DNA of 64,000 bases from Euborellia annulipes (taxonomy: Eukaryota > Arthropoda > Insecta > Dermaptera > Anisolabididae): assembly GCA_023213315.1 (NCBI GenBank), contig JAKCPI010007843.1, positions 62,001-126,000 of the forward strand, given 5' to 3'. Every line of letters starts with the position of its first letter. The stretch's first letter is position 1. A model generated the notes under the pieces. It did no database searches, had not been told where the DNA came from, and saw only the letters and a program-made list of their open reading frames with translations. A program made the position numbers and the translations under genes. Shown here in pieces: positions 20,175-31,047 of this stretch.

Positions 20175-21147
20175 AACCTCTTTCCTTTTGGCTAGAGGTC
20201 TGATAGCTATGCTTTGATCTTGTTCATTATATGAAATAAATCATCGACCTGAAAAGCAATAAATAATTATAATTAATTAAATTTCAATAATTATATTAAA
20301 TTTATATTGTTAAAAAACTTACCTTCGGATTTTGCTTTCGGCTCATTTCAGAATGAGAGAGAAAAAAATTACTCAAAAATAAATACGCATAAATTTTATA
20401 TCTTATTTATTGTAATAATCATAAAGCAAAAGAAAAAATTGTGCTTATGGATTATTTTTGTAAAAAAAAAAAATAACAATGTTTCTGAAAATTATTCCGT
20501 TAGATATAAAAAGCGTAAAAATGTTGAGGAAAAAATTCAAGTAATAGCTGAGTGCTACTGAAATACTGCAAAAGAAATTATATCAGTGAGAATAAACGTG
20601 ATTTTTTGGATGAGTGAGGGGGCTAACTGAAAGAGATCCTACCTAGTCTAATCCAAAATGCGAACAATTTATTATTATTTTTGACCCCGTCTCCACCATC
20701 AGATCGGTGGAGCCCTCGGGTCTCTAGCCTTGAGGATTGCAATTTTTACCCTCCAGGCTAATCCCGGAGAAAAGGCAATCCTTCCCTGACTCACTTAACT
20801 CATATAGCCACCTCAAACCCACCCTCAAAGATACAAAAACAGACTTCCGAATGCGTCAACAAAAGACGTCTTTTCGCAAACACAAAAGCACTTGAGAATC
20901 TGTGCTTCAATCTCTTAATCAGATCTGACCTCATCTCCTTATGAATCGTTCATGGAATAAATCAAAGAAAAAATCATTCATTTTAGCTCTCTGTTGGATC
21001 CTAAATTAAAAACAAATCATGGGATCCTAATGAAAAACGAACTAACTAAAGGCACCTGAAGCTAATAACAACAAGACTGAATATCTAACAAAGGCTTAGA
21101 ATGAAAGAAATTTTAGTTGATTTCTCCAATTAGATTCATTACACTCT
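20175..21147. other. No gene recognised
   Basis: Mostly AT-rich. A moderately GC-rich patch at about 20680-20870 (CCACCATCAGATCGGTGGAG and neighbours) could be a repeat but has no partner in the window. An 84-codon frame at 20307 has no domain. Confidence 0.4.
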
Positions 21148-21155
21148 TTCTCAGG

Positions 21156-21432
21156 CAAGGGCGGATACAAGGCGGGGGGGGGAGGGTAAAGGGCTAATAA
21201 CCCCCCCCCTGAGATTTGAAAAAAAAAAAAAAATACTTTTTTTTCGAAAAAAAATTTATTTTGAATGTAAAATTTTAAAAATTAATACTTAAAAATTTGA
21301 TTTGTATTTATATTCTGGCAAACAAGTACAGAATGCGCATTTAAATTACCGAAATTTAAAAAAAATTGTGTGTTGTGCGACCAGTCACACCAGATTGCCC
21401 CCTCCTGAGAAACACCTCTGGATCCGCTCTTG
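21156..21432. mobile_element. hAT-type MITE, TSD TTCTCAGG
   Basis: Ends are CAAGGGCGGATACAAGG and CTCTGGATCCGCTCTTG, with perfect TSDs TTCTCAGG at 21148-21155 and 21433-21440. It is a close relative of 19901-20166, including the G/C-run module and the GTGCGACCAGTCACACCAGA segment shared with family A. Confidence 0.92.
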
Positions 21433-21525
21433 TTCTCAGGATGCATGTGGGGGGAGAGAGTAAACTCTAATCGTTTAAGTTGAATTTGGAAAAATGTTTA
21501 ATTATTAAAAGAATATTAGAATTAG

Positions 21526-21690
21526 AATATTTTCCCATTTTTATAAATTTTAAATGTTGAATTTTATCTAATATAGGCTTAGTATCGGAAACAAAATATA
21601 TCTCGACACAAGCTGACAAGCACGGAACACAACTTTCAATTACCGAAGGTAAAAAAAGTTATGTGCTGTGCAACCAGTCACACCAGCTTT
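21526..21690 (+). repeat. Family A 3' fragment
   Basis: Begins near TTTCCCATTTTTATAAATTT and ends with a complete hairpin B: GACAAGCACGGAACACAAC, ATTACCGAAGGTAA and CAACCAGTCACACCAGC. Confidence 0.8.
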
Positions 21691-21699
21691 TTTTTTACT

Positions 21700-22870
21700 A
21701 TAAATCATTATATAGAAGGTAAATATTTTCCGTGAGCAAAGAATTCTTTATAGTACGGTAACTCGAGTTCTAATTCCCCAAGGATATTCACTAATTAATT
21801 TATGACAGGAGTTGGCTTTGCTCTGGTTTAAACTGGACTCAACAAAACCACCAACCAAGATCCTACGGGTCACGCCATTTTGTTTTTAATTTATGTGCCT
21901 TAACGCCCTTCTGAAAACATCATCATTAATAATTCTAAATAAGAAATTAAATTTATATTTTAGGAAAGAAAATTCTATTTTAGTACAAAAAAAAAAACAA
22001 TCTTTTTTATTTCTACTCAAATATCAGACCTTATAGGTTAATAACAATAAGTATTCTAGCACATTTTCCCTCCGCAAGTGACTTTACCTCTCTAATGGAA
22101 CCGATTTTCCTATAAGAGAATAAAAATTTCAGTGTAGAAAGAACATCAAATAAAAATTGATTTCAAGATAAAAAAAATCAAATACGCGTGTTTCAAATTT
22201 TGTAACGCTTTTTAATTCACTTAACAAATAATAACATGGCTTCAAATTGAAAGGACAATTTTTTGAAAAGCTTAGATATGATGGTGATTAAGGGAAAATT
22301 AAGTTTACACCTGGATTAAATCGACCTGGATGAGGAGAGGTGCCTAAATTCAATCACACCTTATCTTAGGTCACACTAATCATGGGCCTATAATTTGATC
22401 TCTAATCTGATCAAAATCTTAAGGAAAAATTACTAATTTAAAATTTTGCTTCATTTCACGCTCTTTAGGAAAATTTGGAGAAAATTTTAAAAATTATTTT
22501 TAAAAATTTAGGAAAAAAATTTTTCTTAAATAAATAAATGTTTGTTAGAGAAGCAAGTCTTCGATGACTAAAAAAATCAATGAATATTTCCCAAGGAATG
22601 ATATAATTGTAAAGAAAATGATTCTTTAGAGTTTGATCACCCTCTTCTATTAAAATAAAATTTCCAGATTAATTTGAAATAAAAAAATTCAAAATTTCTA
22701 ATAAAAGAATCAAAATACTTTCAAATGTAAAAATTTAAATAGATTACTCGAGAAATATGATAGCAATAAATTTTTTTTTATTAATCATAGACTTATTTTA
22801 TCTATTAAAGAAAATGAAACATTTTCCTTTAAAGTAACTAATATTAAAATTCATATAAAACAATTATTAT
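21700..22870. other. No gene recognised; AT-rich
   Basis: About 1.2 kb without a convincing open frame, terminal repeat or RNA motif. Confidence 0.45.
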
Positions 22871-22942
22871 TAAGATGCCCTTGTAAAAAGTATATCAGTA
22901 ATATTTTGTGAAAATTGTTTGAAGTACACTTTGATGATGTAA

Positions 22943-23242
22943 GGGAGCGTACAAGTATTACGTAACTCAATTTTTGAAGATTTTTGACCCCCCCCCCCCT
23001 CCCTCCCATGTAACGCGCCGAAACATTTTTCTGGACCCTCCCCCCTAGACGTTACGTAACGCTCAAGTGGCAATTTTTATTTAAAAGTCACAATTATGTT
23101 GCGCAAAGTACCGTAAAGTCGCTAAAATACCAGTTACGTAACGCGTTGTTCAATCCCGCTTCCCCCCTTGTAACGCATAGTAACGTTGTACGAGACCCCC
23201 TCCCCCTCCCCAAATTGCGTTACGTAATACTTGTACGCTCCC
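22943..23242. mobile_element. PIF/Harbinger-type MITE, TSD TAA
   Basis: Terminal inverted repeats of about 24 bp start GGGAGCGTACAAGTATTACG on both strands. The 3-bp TSD TAA (22940-22942 and 23243-23245) is typical of PIF/Harbinger. The 300-bp element has C-rich tracts and several GTTACGTAAC segments, and no coding frame. Confidence 0.9.
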
Positions 23243-23474
23243 TAATTCAGTTTTTTTACTTTTTTTAAATTCATTTTCCGGCTCTTCCTTTCATAGAGCC
23301 AGGGATGGGCAAGTTACTCGATTTTGAGTAACGAGATACAAAATACCAATTACTTCAGATTTTTGTAACGAAATACAAGATACCAATTACGTATTTCAAA
23401 TACATTGAAAATACCAATTACAAACAAATTTTTCCTTGATTTTAAAATACTTTTTGGAGGGGTAAATCTGGAAC

Positions 23475-24091
23475 TAGAGCCCTGCACGGGTATGGGTTGG
23501 CCCGTAGGCCCGTTACCCGCCCGGCCCGCGGGCTTTGGAGGCCATGAAAAAATTACGGGCGGATACGGGAGGGTAGCAAGTCTAAATAAACGGGTTCGGG
23601 CGGACGAGCATGCAAATGAAATTTTATTTAAAAATTATTAGACATTCGTTCTAATAAGATTTAAACTTTCGACCGTTGGTTCTCGTTGAAACATTTTGTA
23701 AATTAAAATTAAATATACAAATTAAACACTAGGTTATTTGTTTCAAAGGTTTTATTAATTAAAAATTAACACTTAATACTATTTCGACAATTTCTTGTCA
23801 TCATCAGTAGATCATTCTGATGATGACAAGAAATTGTCGAAATACCTATTAAGTGTTAATTTTTAATTAATAAAACCTTTGAAACAAATAACCTAGTGTT
23901 TAATTTGTATATTTAATTTTAATAGACATTCGTTCATTCATTCACTAAATCTCGGGCGGGTATGGGCGGGTTTGAAAAAATTCTGGGCGGGCCTGAAGAA
24001 TGGTAAAAAATTACGGGCCGGGTACGGGAGGGAAGTCAAAAAAATACGGACACGGACCGGTCCAAAAAAAATCGGCCCGTGCAGGGCTCTA
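23475..24091. mobile_element. Nested hAT-type element, TSD TCTGGAAC
   Basis: Terminal inverted repeat TAGAGCCCTGCACGGG, exact at both ends. Perfect 8-bp TSDs TCTGGAAC lie at 23467-23474 and 24092-24099. Subterminal GCGGGTATGGGCGGG and TTACGGGCGGATACGGG repeats make it locally GC-rich. It sits inside the hAT at 23300-24706 and is itself interrupted. Short frames over it are by-products of the GC-rich repeats. Confidence 0.95.
23652..23922. mobile_element. Fold-back with hammerhead-like motifs, 13-bp TSD
   Basis: A near-perfect palindrome flanked by the 13-bp direct repeat TAGACATTCGTTC (23639-23651 and 23923-23935). Each arm carries CTGATGA, one T, stem GACAA/TTGTC with a GAAA loop, then GAAAT; plus strand begins about 23817, minus strand ends about 23808. 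The variable-length TSD suggests retroelement-type rather than transposase-type insertion. The inner parts match the single copies at 15305 and 7765. Assignment to a Penelope-like retroelement is inference from the motif and inverted layout. Confidence 0.7.
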
Positions 24092-24895
24092 TCTGGAACC
24101 CTAAATAAATTTAGTTTAGGAAAGTGGCAGCTAAACTTATATTGGAGAATACCTTTGGAAAATCGAAAACAATAAAATTATTCATGACACTAAAAATTTT
24201 ATTTATAAAAATATGAAAAGGTTTGAAAAAACCAAGTTTTCAAAAGTTTTGTCGGATAATCTGGACTTTGATGGAGAATGAATAAACCCGCAAATGAAAA
24301 CAATCTTTCAACTGGGGCAGAAGAACAAAGATTTAGTCGTTGAGAGCTGGTTGAAAGAAGAAAGCAAAAAAGTTGTTTAACGAAGAGTGAAAATTTGGCG
24401 GATTGATTGACTTCTCGTTACTGGTTTTTACTAAGATTCAGAGCAGAGAACCCACACGACGATTACATACAGTAATATTAAATAAATTAAAACGATTTCA
24501 GCTCCCTCTGCAAGATTCTTATACTGCGGCAAATTAAAAAAAAGTATTTGGTATCTCGAATTTCAGATACCAATTACTAAAAAATGTAACGAAATACAAG
24601 ATAGCAATTATTTTGCCTATGCAGTAACGAGATACAAAATACCAATTAATATTGTATTTGGTATCTTGTATTTCAAATACATGTAACTGATTAACGCCCA
24701 TCCCTGCATAGAGCCAATGTTAATTAGATCCCTATGGGGATTTGTATGTTAATTTCGACTCAAAGGGGGTCAGGGGGTAGGTCCCCTTTGGAACTTTTTA
24801 CGCATTTAAAAAAAAATTTTCAATTCTTATGAAATTTTATATTTATTTAGGATTCTCTATTGTATAAAGTATTTGCGTTTCATAAGTAAAAAAAA

Positions 24896-25132
24896 AAAAA
24901 GTTGTTATTAATTTAATTGCCTAATAATATTCTATTTTCAAACCAAACTTAAATATTAAGCATTTATATACAATTCATAAACAGGTATGAACAAGTTTCG
25001 GTGTATATATAGACATAGGTATCCATAGGATTTCATAGAGATTAAATAAAATATTTGTTATTAATATTCAGTTTTATGCAAAATGTTATTCAATTATTTT
25101 AAAAGAATTAATAATTAAGGTGAAAATAGCCT
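24896..25132. other. No gene recognised; AT-rich spacer
   Basis: Nothing recognised. Confidence 0.4.
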
Positions 25133-25325
25133 AATAGGTGTCGGCAAACTTTTTAGGTCAATGGGCCACTTTAAAAAATTCGTCACAGTCCAAAAAAAAA
25201 ATTCTAAAATCAAAGCTTAGAAGTTTTAATTGAGTACCAATAACTTGAACTTGAATGAAGAAACCGGCCGTTAATATAATTTGTTATTGCCTGGCTTACA
25301 TAAGCCGGATGTTGCCGACTTCTGG
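25133..25325. mobile_element. hAT-like MITE remnant
   Basis: The left end GGTGTCGGCAAACTTTTT and the right end GATGTTGCCGACTTC are imperfect inverses and match a common hAT end type. No TSD is clear. A minus-strand frame at 25210-25470 crosses it without a domain. Confidence 0.5.
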
Positions 25326-25989
25326 CATATAATATTAATTTAGAGCCATGGTGATAAATCAGTACGATTTTAAATACGAAAATTCTAAGAAATGAGTGAA
25401 ATAAAATTTGTAAAGCAATCGACAAATATGTGAGAGCTAAGATTTTATTATGGGGGTATGAGAAAAACAAAGCAAAAATTAGTGTTTAATAAAAAAAAAA
25501 AGTCGTTGAATTAACAGGTGGGCTTGAATGTTTGAAGACGGAGAAAAAATTGAAAAAAAAAAAAAAAAATTAAGGCTTAGATATTGTAAATTATATTTAT
25601 GAATTTGTGTAATTATGCTACACATTTATCAAATGACATGTTGAATAGAGTGTTTAATAAAGATTGAAATAAATTTTCGTTTAAGAGTAACTTTCTTGCA
25701 CTCCGGGTAGCTACTGTTCTCTGTGACTTCGATACATTGGAGAAGAAATTGTTTCTGCTCTTAACCCACAGTTAAGATCGCATTAAATTGATTCTTAGAA
25801 CAAAAGGAAAAAAAACTGGGGGAGGGGGGAGAGCATACTTAAATTAAAAAGTCAAAAAATAATGACTACCCTAATAATCATATATGGTTCAAAAATCATT
25901 TTGAGAAATTCTTAAATTTTAATATTAATTATAAATCTTTGACCACTAAAGAGTAAAATAAATAAATAATTAGTAATTAAGAATTGAAA
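25326..25989. other. No gene recognised; AT-rich
   Basis: Only AT-rich sequence with A-runs near 25490 and 25555. Confidence 0.45.
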
Positions 25990-26280
25990 TACCTAGATAA
26001 AAACGTTGAGATATGAGGAGCGGGAGAGCGGAGCAGCCGGCTGCCATCATGGATGCCTACAGACTGAGATAGCGTCCACTTTTCTTAGCACTAGTAACGT
26101 GGGTTCATTCTTGAAGAAGAGTCCCCTCTCTACTGATTTGGCCAGGCATCTCGCCTTCCCTTTAGCCCAGGTGAATTCTGGCGCCAAGAGTTGAAGCCCT
26201 CTGATTGGCTAATTAGCGAATTGGAGAAATGGCCTCCAGAGAGGGGGAAATGGGTGGGAGGGAGGAAGAAGGGGTAGAAG
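25990..26280 (-). promoter_or_regulatory. GC-richer island with CCAAT, possible promoter/first exon
   Basis: On the minus strand, TAGCCAATCAG (a CCAAT-type box, about 26203) lies about 155 bases upstream of an ATG at 26050. That frame reads MMAAGCSALPLLISQRFYL and meets a possible splice donor, CTAG|GTATTT, near 25995. No TATA box or downstream exon was identified. A plus-strand frame over the same island has no domain. The region stands out by composition and is free of recognised transposon ends, so host origin is possible but unproven. Confidence 0.2.
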
Positions 26281-26467
26281 GAGAAGTGATTGATAATTAT
26301 ATTATTTAAAAAAAGAATGCATGGATGGTATTCTCAAATCTGTTTATAGTTTGAAGTGCGAGTTAAAGTGAACGATCCTATTTTATTTAATAAAGAAATA
26401 AAAGAAAAGCAACCATCTTTCTCTTAGCTTCGGTATTTGAAAATTATATACTATGCTGCATACAATA

Positions 26468-27235
26468 ATTTTTTGTGTTGAGATATATTTAGTTTCCCAT
26501 AGCACCTTAGTTCCAAACTTGACCACTTGAGTTTCATAAGTAAAAAAGTCAATAGATTCAAAATTTCCGTAGGCTCTGTGTATTTCAATTGCATTTTAAA
26601 TGTAGACTGTTTGAAATAAACTATGATTATTTTTCAAAATTTTAATCTCATATTTGGATAATTTATACACAGTAGATAATCCCAAATAATTATATAATTT
26701 AATAAGAATTGGAAAATTTTTTTTTTAATATGTAAAACGTTCAAAAGGGGACCCTTTGAATCAAAATTTACATGCAAATCCCCATAGGGATTTAACATAG
26801 TCTTGAAGGAAGAGCCGGAAAGTGAATTTGAACAATCTGAAATACTACATCGATGAAGTGTACTTCAAACAATTTTCAGGGCAAAATGAGAATATACATT
26901 TTAAAGAGGATCTAAAAAATAATTGATTTTTGAATTTTAATCAAAAAATTTTGAGAAAATCGAAAAAAAAAACAACAACTAGTACTCTTTGGCCGATTTT
27001 GTTTAAAAGATTATTTTCACGCCCTAGGTGGGTGTCTAACTTAAATATAAAATTTCAGCCTCATAGCTCAATTTCTTTAAGCTTAAAATTTAACACAGAC
27101 AGACCATGTTGAGAAAACCACTTTTTTAGATTCAGGGGATCTCAAAACGTGTATGTCAGTCATGAAATTTTTGACATGATTCCAATACTTTCTCTCCATA
27201 TATATTAACATATATAGAGGTAAGAGAAAGTAAAA
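26468..27235 (-). repeat. Family A2 copy
   Basis: From TTTTTTGTGTTGAGATATAT through the A2 module (CCCCATAGGGATTTAACAT, GGAAGAGCCGGAAAGTGAA) and the usual middle section (ACTAGTACTCTTTGGCCGAT). It ends in a complete hairpin A with GGTAAGAGAAAGTAAA at 27235. Hairpin B is absent. Confidence 0.88.
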
Positions 27236-27439
27236 ATAAATTACTCAACGGAGAAATGTGTTCCATTAAGATATTTGTAAAAAGAGTTTATATGCTTTCA
27301 AAATCGTAGCAAGTTGGATGTATACAGTAATAACGAAAAATAGGGAATGTAAAGATTTTCTTATATTTATTGTTTTAAGAGAATTGGGTAGATAGTTGAA
27401 TATATATAACGCTTTCTTTAGAGGTATTTTCAGGCTAAA

Positions 27440-27660
27440 TTTATTTCACTATGTAGTCGACGTTTCGGGATTCAAAACACCTCCCTTCATCAGGACTAAT
27501 GTGGTTATTAATAAATTTCAGCAGACGAATTTGTACTATCGATTTCATCTTCATATGACGAAACCAGAGTGTTAATTTATTAATAATTACATTAGTCCTG
27601 ATGAAGGGAGGCGTTTAGACTCCTGAAACGTCGACTACTTAAAATACCGAAAATACCGTC
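27440..27660. repeat. Fold-back with two hammerhead-like motifs
   Basis: Inverted arms flank a spacer of about 100 bp. The plus motif at 27598-27634 is CTGATGA, then an AGG(G)AG/CTCCT stem, then GAAACGTCGAC. The minus motif at 27459-27493 is CTGATGA, one A, stem GGGA/TCCC, then GAAACGTCGAC. GAAACGTC is the end expected of a minimal type I hammerhead with an almost absent stem III. The best-preserved pair in the window. Confidence 0.65.
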
Positions 27661-28055
27661 TTATCATTTATCGTTGAACCATTATAAGAGAGTGCTTTCT
27701 TTCTCTTATATAACAATTTTCAAATATTCATTTAAAAAAAAATAAATTTAACGAGATTTAGTTACTTTTTCGGCCAGGAGCCTCGATTGTTACGTTTAAG
27801 ATTAGCCTCCACCACTCCCAAAATATTTGAAAGAAACTTCTGATCAAAATACAATTAAAATAATAAAAAGTATATTATTTGAAATTAAAATATTCACGTT
27901 TTTATTTGAAGATTAAAAAAAAAATAGCCATTTGATATAAAAATAATTGACCATTTGATTGATTTTTAAGGAATTTATTCCTCCTTTTTTTTTTTCATTT
28001 TATTTCTTAATTAAAAAGGAATAAACATTTGAATAATAATTACCTGGCGGTGATT
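27661..28055. other. No gene recognised; AT-rich
   Basis: Nothing recognised on either strand. Confidence 0.4.
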
Positions 28056-28200
28056 ATATCATGAGGGTTTTAACCAAGAGAGAGAGAGGAAGCGAGAGGG
28101 TTGCGTTGCTTTTTATCCCCCCTGACTCAGTGCTCGCTCGTCGAGAGGCAACTGGCTGGAGAGGGGAGGCTGGCGCCGTTGGAGGGGGCCTGCAACAATA
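28056..28200. promoter_or_regulatory. GC-richer island of unknown role
   Basis: Composition differs from the surroundings, and a TGACTCA site (bZIP/AP-1-like) lies at about 28116. Overlapping frames on both strands have no domain. It could be a promoter fragment or part of a mobile element, since a Helitron-like 5' sequence follows. Confidence 0.2.
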
Positions 28201-28218
28201 CAAAGATTTTAAATTATC

Positions 28219-28300
28219 TAAATATATATCTATATATATAAAAATGAAATGGAAAAATGTATGTATGTATGTATATGTTCGATAGAAATCCACAATTTTC
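28219..28300 (+). mobile_element. Helitron-like 5' end, fragment
   Basis: TCTATATATATAAAAATGAA, then ATGTATGTATGTATATG and TTCGATAGAAATCC, resembles the 5' ends of many animal Helitrons, which begin TC. No 3' end was found nearby, so this is a fragment or a chance AT match. Confidence 0.3.
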
Positions 28301-28423
28301 AATAAATCCATTTGAAATTAAGTACACATATAGTACATGGGCCAGGGAGTAACGTAGTAATAATTTGAATCTCTTAAATGTTTTGGAAAATTAAGTATAA
28401 TCAAATTTCTTCAATATGGGAAC

Positions 28424-28795
28424 TAGGAACCGACCGAATATTCGGTTTCGGTTACGGTTTCGGCCAAAAATCCTGGTTTCGGCCGTAGTTTCGATTTCGG
28501 CCAAAAAGTAGCCGAAACCTGAGTCTGAAAAGATGGGATGAGACTCGCATGCAAAAAAAAAAAGGTCAAATGATTTGCACTTGAGGGAAAAAAAATTTAG
28601 TCTCCCTAAAAAAAAGGTAAAATGATTTTCACGGTAGGGGAAAAAATTTCAAAAAAAAAAAAAAAGTTAAAATAATATGAATTTTTTATATGAAATACAA
28701 GTTTGGGTTTCGGTTACGGTTTCAGCCGAAACTAAGATTGAGGCCGAATATTCGGTTTCGGTTTCTGCTGAAAATCTTGTTTCGGTCGGACCCTA
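28424..28795. mobile_element. hAT-type MITE, TSD ATGGGAAC
   Basis: Terminal repeats TAGGAACCGACCG and CGGTCGGACCCTA, with perfect 8-bp TSDs ATGGGAAC at 28416-28423 and 28796-28803. Subterminal GGTTTCGG / CCGAAAC repeats are shared with the shorter element at 14836. Length 372 bp; non-coding. Confidence 0.93.
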
Positions 28796-28803
28796 ATGGG
28801 AAC

Positions 28804-29220
28804 ACAAAATCTACAAGTTATCAATAAAAAAAAAACATGTGGCCTGTGAATCAATAGAAATATTATGTTTTTATTGATATTAAAAATAATAATACATTTT
28901 TTACTTTCTCTCCCACACACAAAAAAATCCTAGGACCACGTTATCGTTTATTATTCAATTTCAAGTTGAAAAATGCATCAATTCGCTCCATTGGAATGTA
29001 GTGGGCGGGACTTCTTAACTATCTTAAGGGCAAACCAACCCAGGACGGGACCTCCCCACTCTTCCTTCAGAGGAGACAGCAATGGAGGTTTGACGCTCCT
29101 ATTCTAAAATAGCAATCTGTTTATCTATAGTTTGACCTTAATTTAAGCTCAGGTTATAGTCAATATCATGTTAATTTACAGGAACATATACCAATTTATT
29201 GTTCATTTGATTCGCCCTCC
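28804..29220. other. No gene recognised
   Basis: A GC-richer patch at about 28990-29100 contains GGGCGGGAC and CATTGGAATG, possible promoter-like boxes, without an accompanying open frame or splice sites. Confidence 0.3.
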
Positions 29221-29605
29221 TGAACCCCCTCCAGCTGACCCGGGCCCGCATGCTGCGGTCCATCGCCTTTTCTTCTTAATTATAAAAAGAAAATTATTAT
29301 TATTCCATTTAAATTCAGTTCCTGCTTTAGGATTTGTTTACATTTAGAGAATAGACAAATTCAAAGAATACATAAATATTTCTTTATAAATTTCCTATGG
29401 GAGGAATCGTAACTTTACGAATTAATAACTCAAAAAGTTATAGGAATTTCGGGATGAAAATAATTTTCCTATAATCCCTAGAAGGTCCTCTTTAAGCGTA
29501 TAAAATTTCGTTTCAAAATTCCAACGGGAAGTTGGTAAAACAGAGCGTGACAGTCAGACAGACAGATGGACATTAGCCCTCGGCGGGCTTTACTACCAAG
29601 CCTGT
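29221..29605 (-). mobile_element. Helitron, diverged copy
   Basis: Read on the minus strand it parallels 45637-46050: a CTAATGTCCATCTGTCTG region, CTTCCCGTTGGAATTTTGAA, CCCGAAATTCCTATAACTTT, TTTACATT and a CAGCTGGAGG end. The 3' hairpin and CTAG are missing, as is the exact 5' TC start. Non-autonomous; no Rep or helicase coding sequence. Confidence 0.75.
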
Positions 29606-29765
29606 CTGTATGTGGATATTAAAAATGAGGACTTGTCTCGAAATTTGGAAATTTTGTACAGCTTGGGTCACTAGTTGTTAAAATCTACAAAATTATCAAT
29701 AGAGATCTATGTAATATTATGTTAGATATTAGGAAAATTTTTAATTACATACCATAGTTTTGTAT

Positions 29766-30000
29766 TAATTATTTATTAAAAATATAAATACTGTACAAAG
29801 TTTCGACTGCTTATTCTGCAGCCGTTCTCAAGTAGTATGCACTTGCTCCGACGCACAGTACTTGAGAACGGCTGCAGAATAAGCAGTCGAAACGTTGTAC
29901 AGTATTTATATTTTTAATAAATAATTAATAACAAAAATGTGGTCTATAATTAAAAATTTTCCTAATAATAATAAATAAAACCTTTCAAGCTTTAATAAAC
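29766..30000. repeat. Fold-back with GAAACGTTGTAC arm
   Basis: Near-perfect arms: AATACTGTACAAAGTTTCGA on the left and GTCGAAACGTTGTACAGTAT on the right, joined through TTCTCAAGTA/ACTTGAGAA. A tail (AATGTGGTCTATAATTAAAA, then CTTTAATAAACATATTA) follows. Related to 17281 and the fragment at 40735. The CTGCAGA...GAAACG arrangement does not make a proper hammerhead, although the 3' half is the same. Confidence 0.7.
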
Positions 30001-31047
30001 ATATTAGATATCTGTTTGAAAAGGTAACAAAACCAGCGTTGTTCCCTTCTTCAAACTCACGAATAAAGTAAATTTCATAGCCAAATAGACGATTATAGAA
30101 GTTGTTTTTGTCAATTTCATCTATATTATGTTTTGCTGGGTTTTATTTAGAAGCATTTTTTATATAAACCGAATTTTCAATTTTTGGTGGCTGTTCCCTT
30201 CTTCAAACAGTTGATTCATTTTTGAACCCCTAAAACGTTTCAATAGGCCTTAGTTTAATTATATGCCTATGTAATAGACTTTTGTTTTAAAAACATATTT
30301 CACTTGTTCAATATATCATTATTTTTTAGATAATATAATTATCAATTTCAAATGACAAATAATTAAAGTATAATCACATTATTATTCATATAGACTAGGT
30401 ATAAATGTGAATTTATACCTAATTATTATTAATCGATTTGATTAATTTTTCGGAAAACTGTAATTTAATAAACTAGGCCTACTAATAAATAAAAAATTCC
30501 TGAAAGCCTATATATATCATAGTTTGAATAAATTAGTTGGTATTTGCCTAATGGAAGATATTCAATTAAAATTACTAATTTTTGTTCGCAATTAATCGAT
30601 TGGTGGTTTGGCATTTGGATTGCCTACCTTGTAACGGTCAAATACGAAAAATCTATCCTAAATTTTTTTTTGTTTTCTTGCATGAGATGGTAATTTCTCC
30701 TTCAGAAAACATCATCATAGCACTTAGACTCATTTTAAGTATGAGAGCTATTAAATTTTGTATGTGTATATTTCATATCTGACTCCCAGAATGAGAGACA
30801 GAGCCTTTCAATTGTATTCAATTAATGATATAAAATTTTAAATTTTGTTAAATATGAAAATTTCGCTGAGCAATCTTTTTCCCTCGCACCTGTATCTATT
30901 AGAAAAGTTGGATTGTATCGTTCCATCAAATTTAATTGATTGGTTCTAAAATATTATTATAAATCTAAAATGGCCAATTTATTTATTAAAATTAACAAAA
31001 CTCTAACAGTGCCGTCGAGGGCACCTGTAAGTCAATAAAAGAGAAAA
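30001..31047. other. No gene recognised; AT-rich
   Basis: Contains two short similar phrases (TGTTCCCTTCTTCAAAC at about 30043 and 30192) but no open frame of note; a 66-codon frame at 30582 has no domain. Confidence 0.45.

Larger units (their letters stand above)
23300..24706. mobile_element. hAT-type element, TSD CATAGAGC
   Basis: Ends CAGGGATGGGCAAGTTAC and GTTAACGCCCATCCCTG-like (right end TTAACGCCCATCCCTG), with perfect TSDs CATAGAGC at 23292-23299 and 24707-24714. Subterminal repeats of ATACAAAATACCAATTA and GTATTTGGTATC occur near both ends, as in many hAT elements. It is 1407 bp only because of the insertion at 23475-24091; the empty element would be about 780 bp. No transposase. Confidence 0.92.
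22874..24895 (+). repeat. Family A2 copy broken by nested insertions
   Basis: The pieces TAAAAAGTATATCAGTAA, GTTTGAAGTACACTTTGATG, then TTCATTTTCCGGCTCTTCC, and after 24707 AGAGCCAATGTTAATT and CTATGGGGATTTG, follow the order of the A2 copies at 41785 and 39088. Two insertions, a Harbinger MITE and a hAT element, separate them. The host repeat fixes what the uninterrupted sequence should be and so confirms both TSDs. The 3' hairpin is missing. Confidence 0.85.

Noticed and set aside
23405..24175. Two frames of 67-78 codons inside the nested hAT
   Set aside because: GC-rich subterminal repeats create them; neither is conserved between the two ends as protein.
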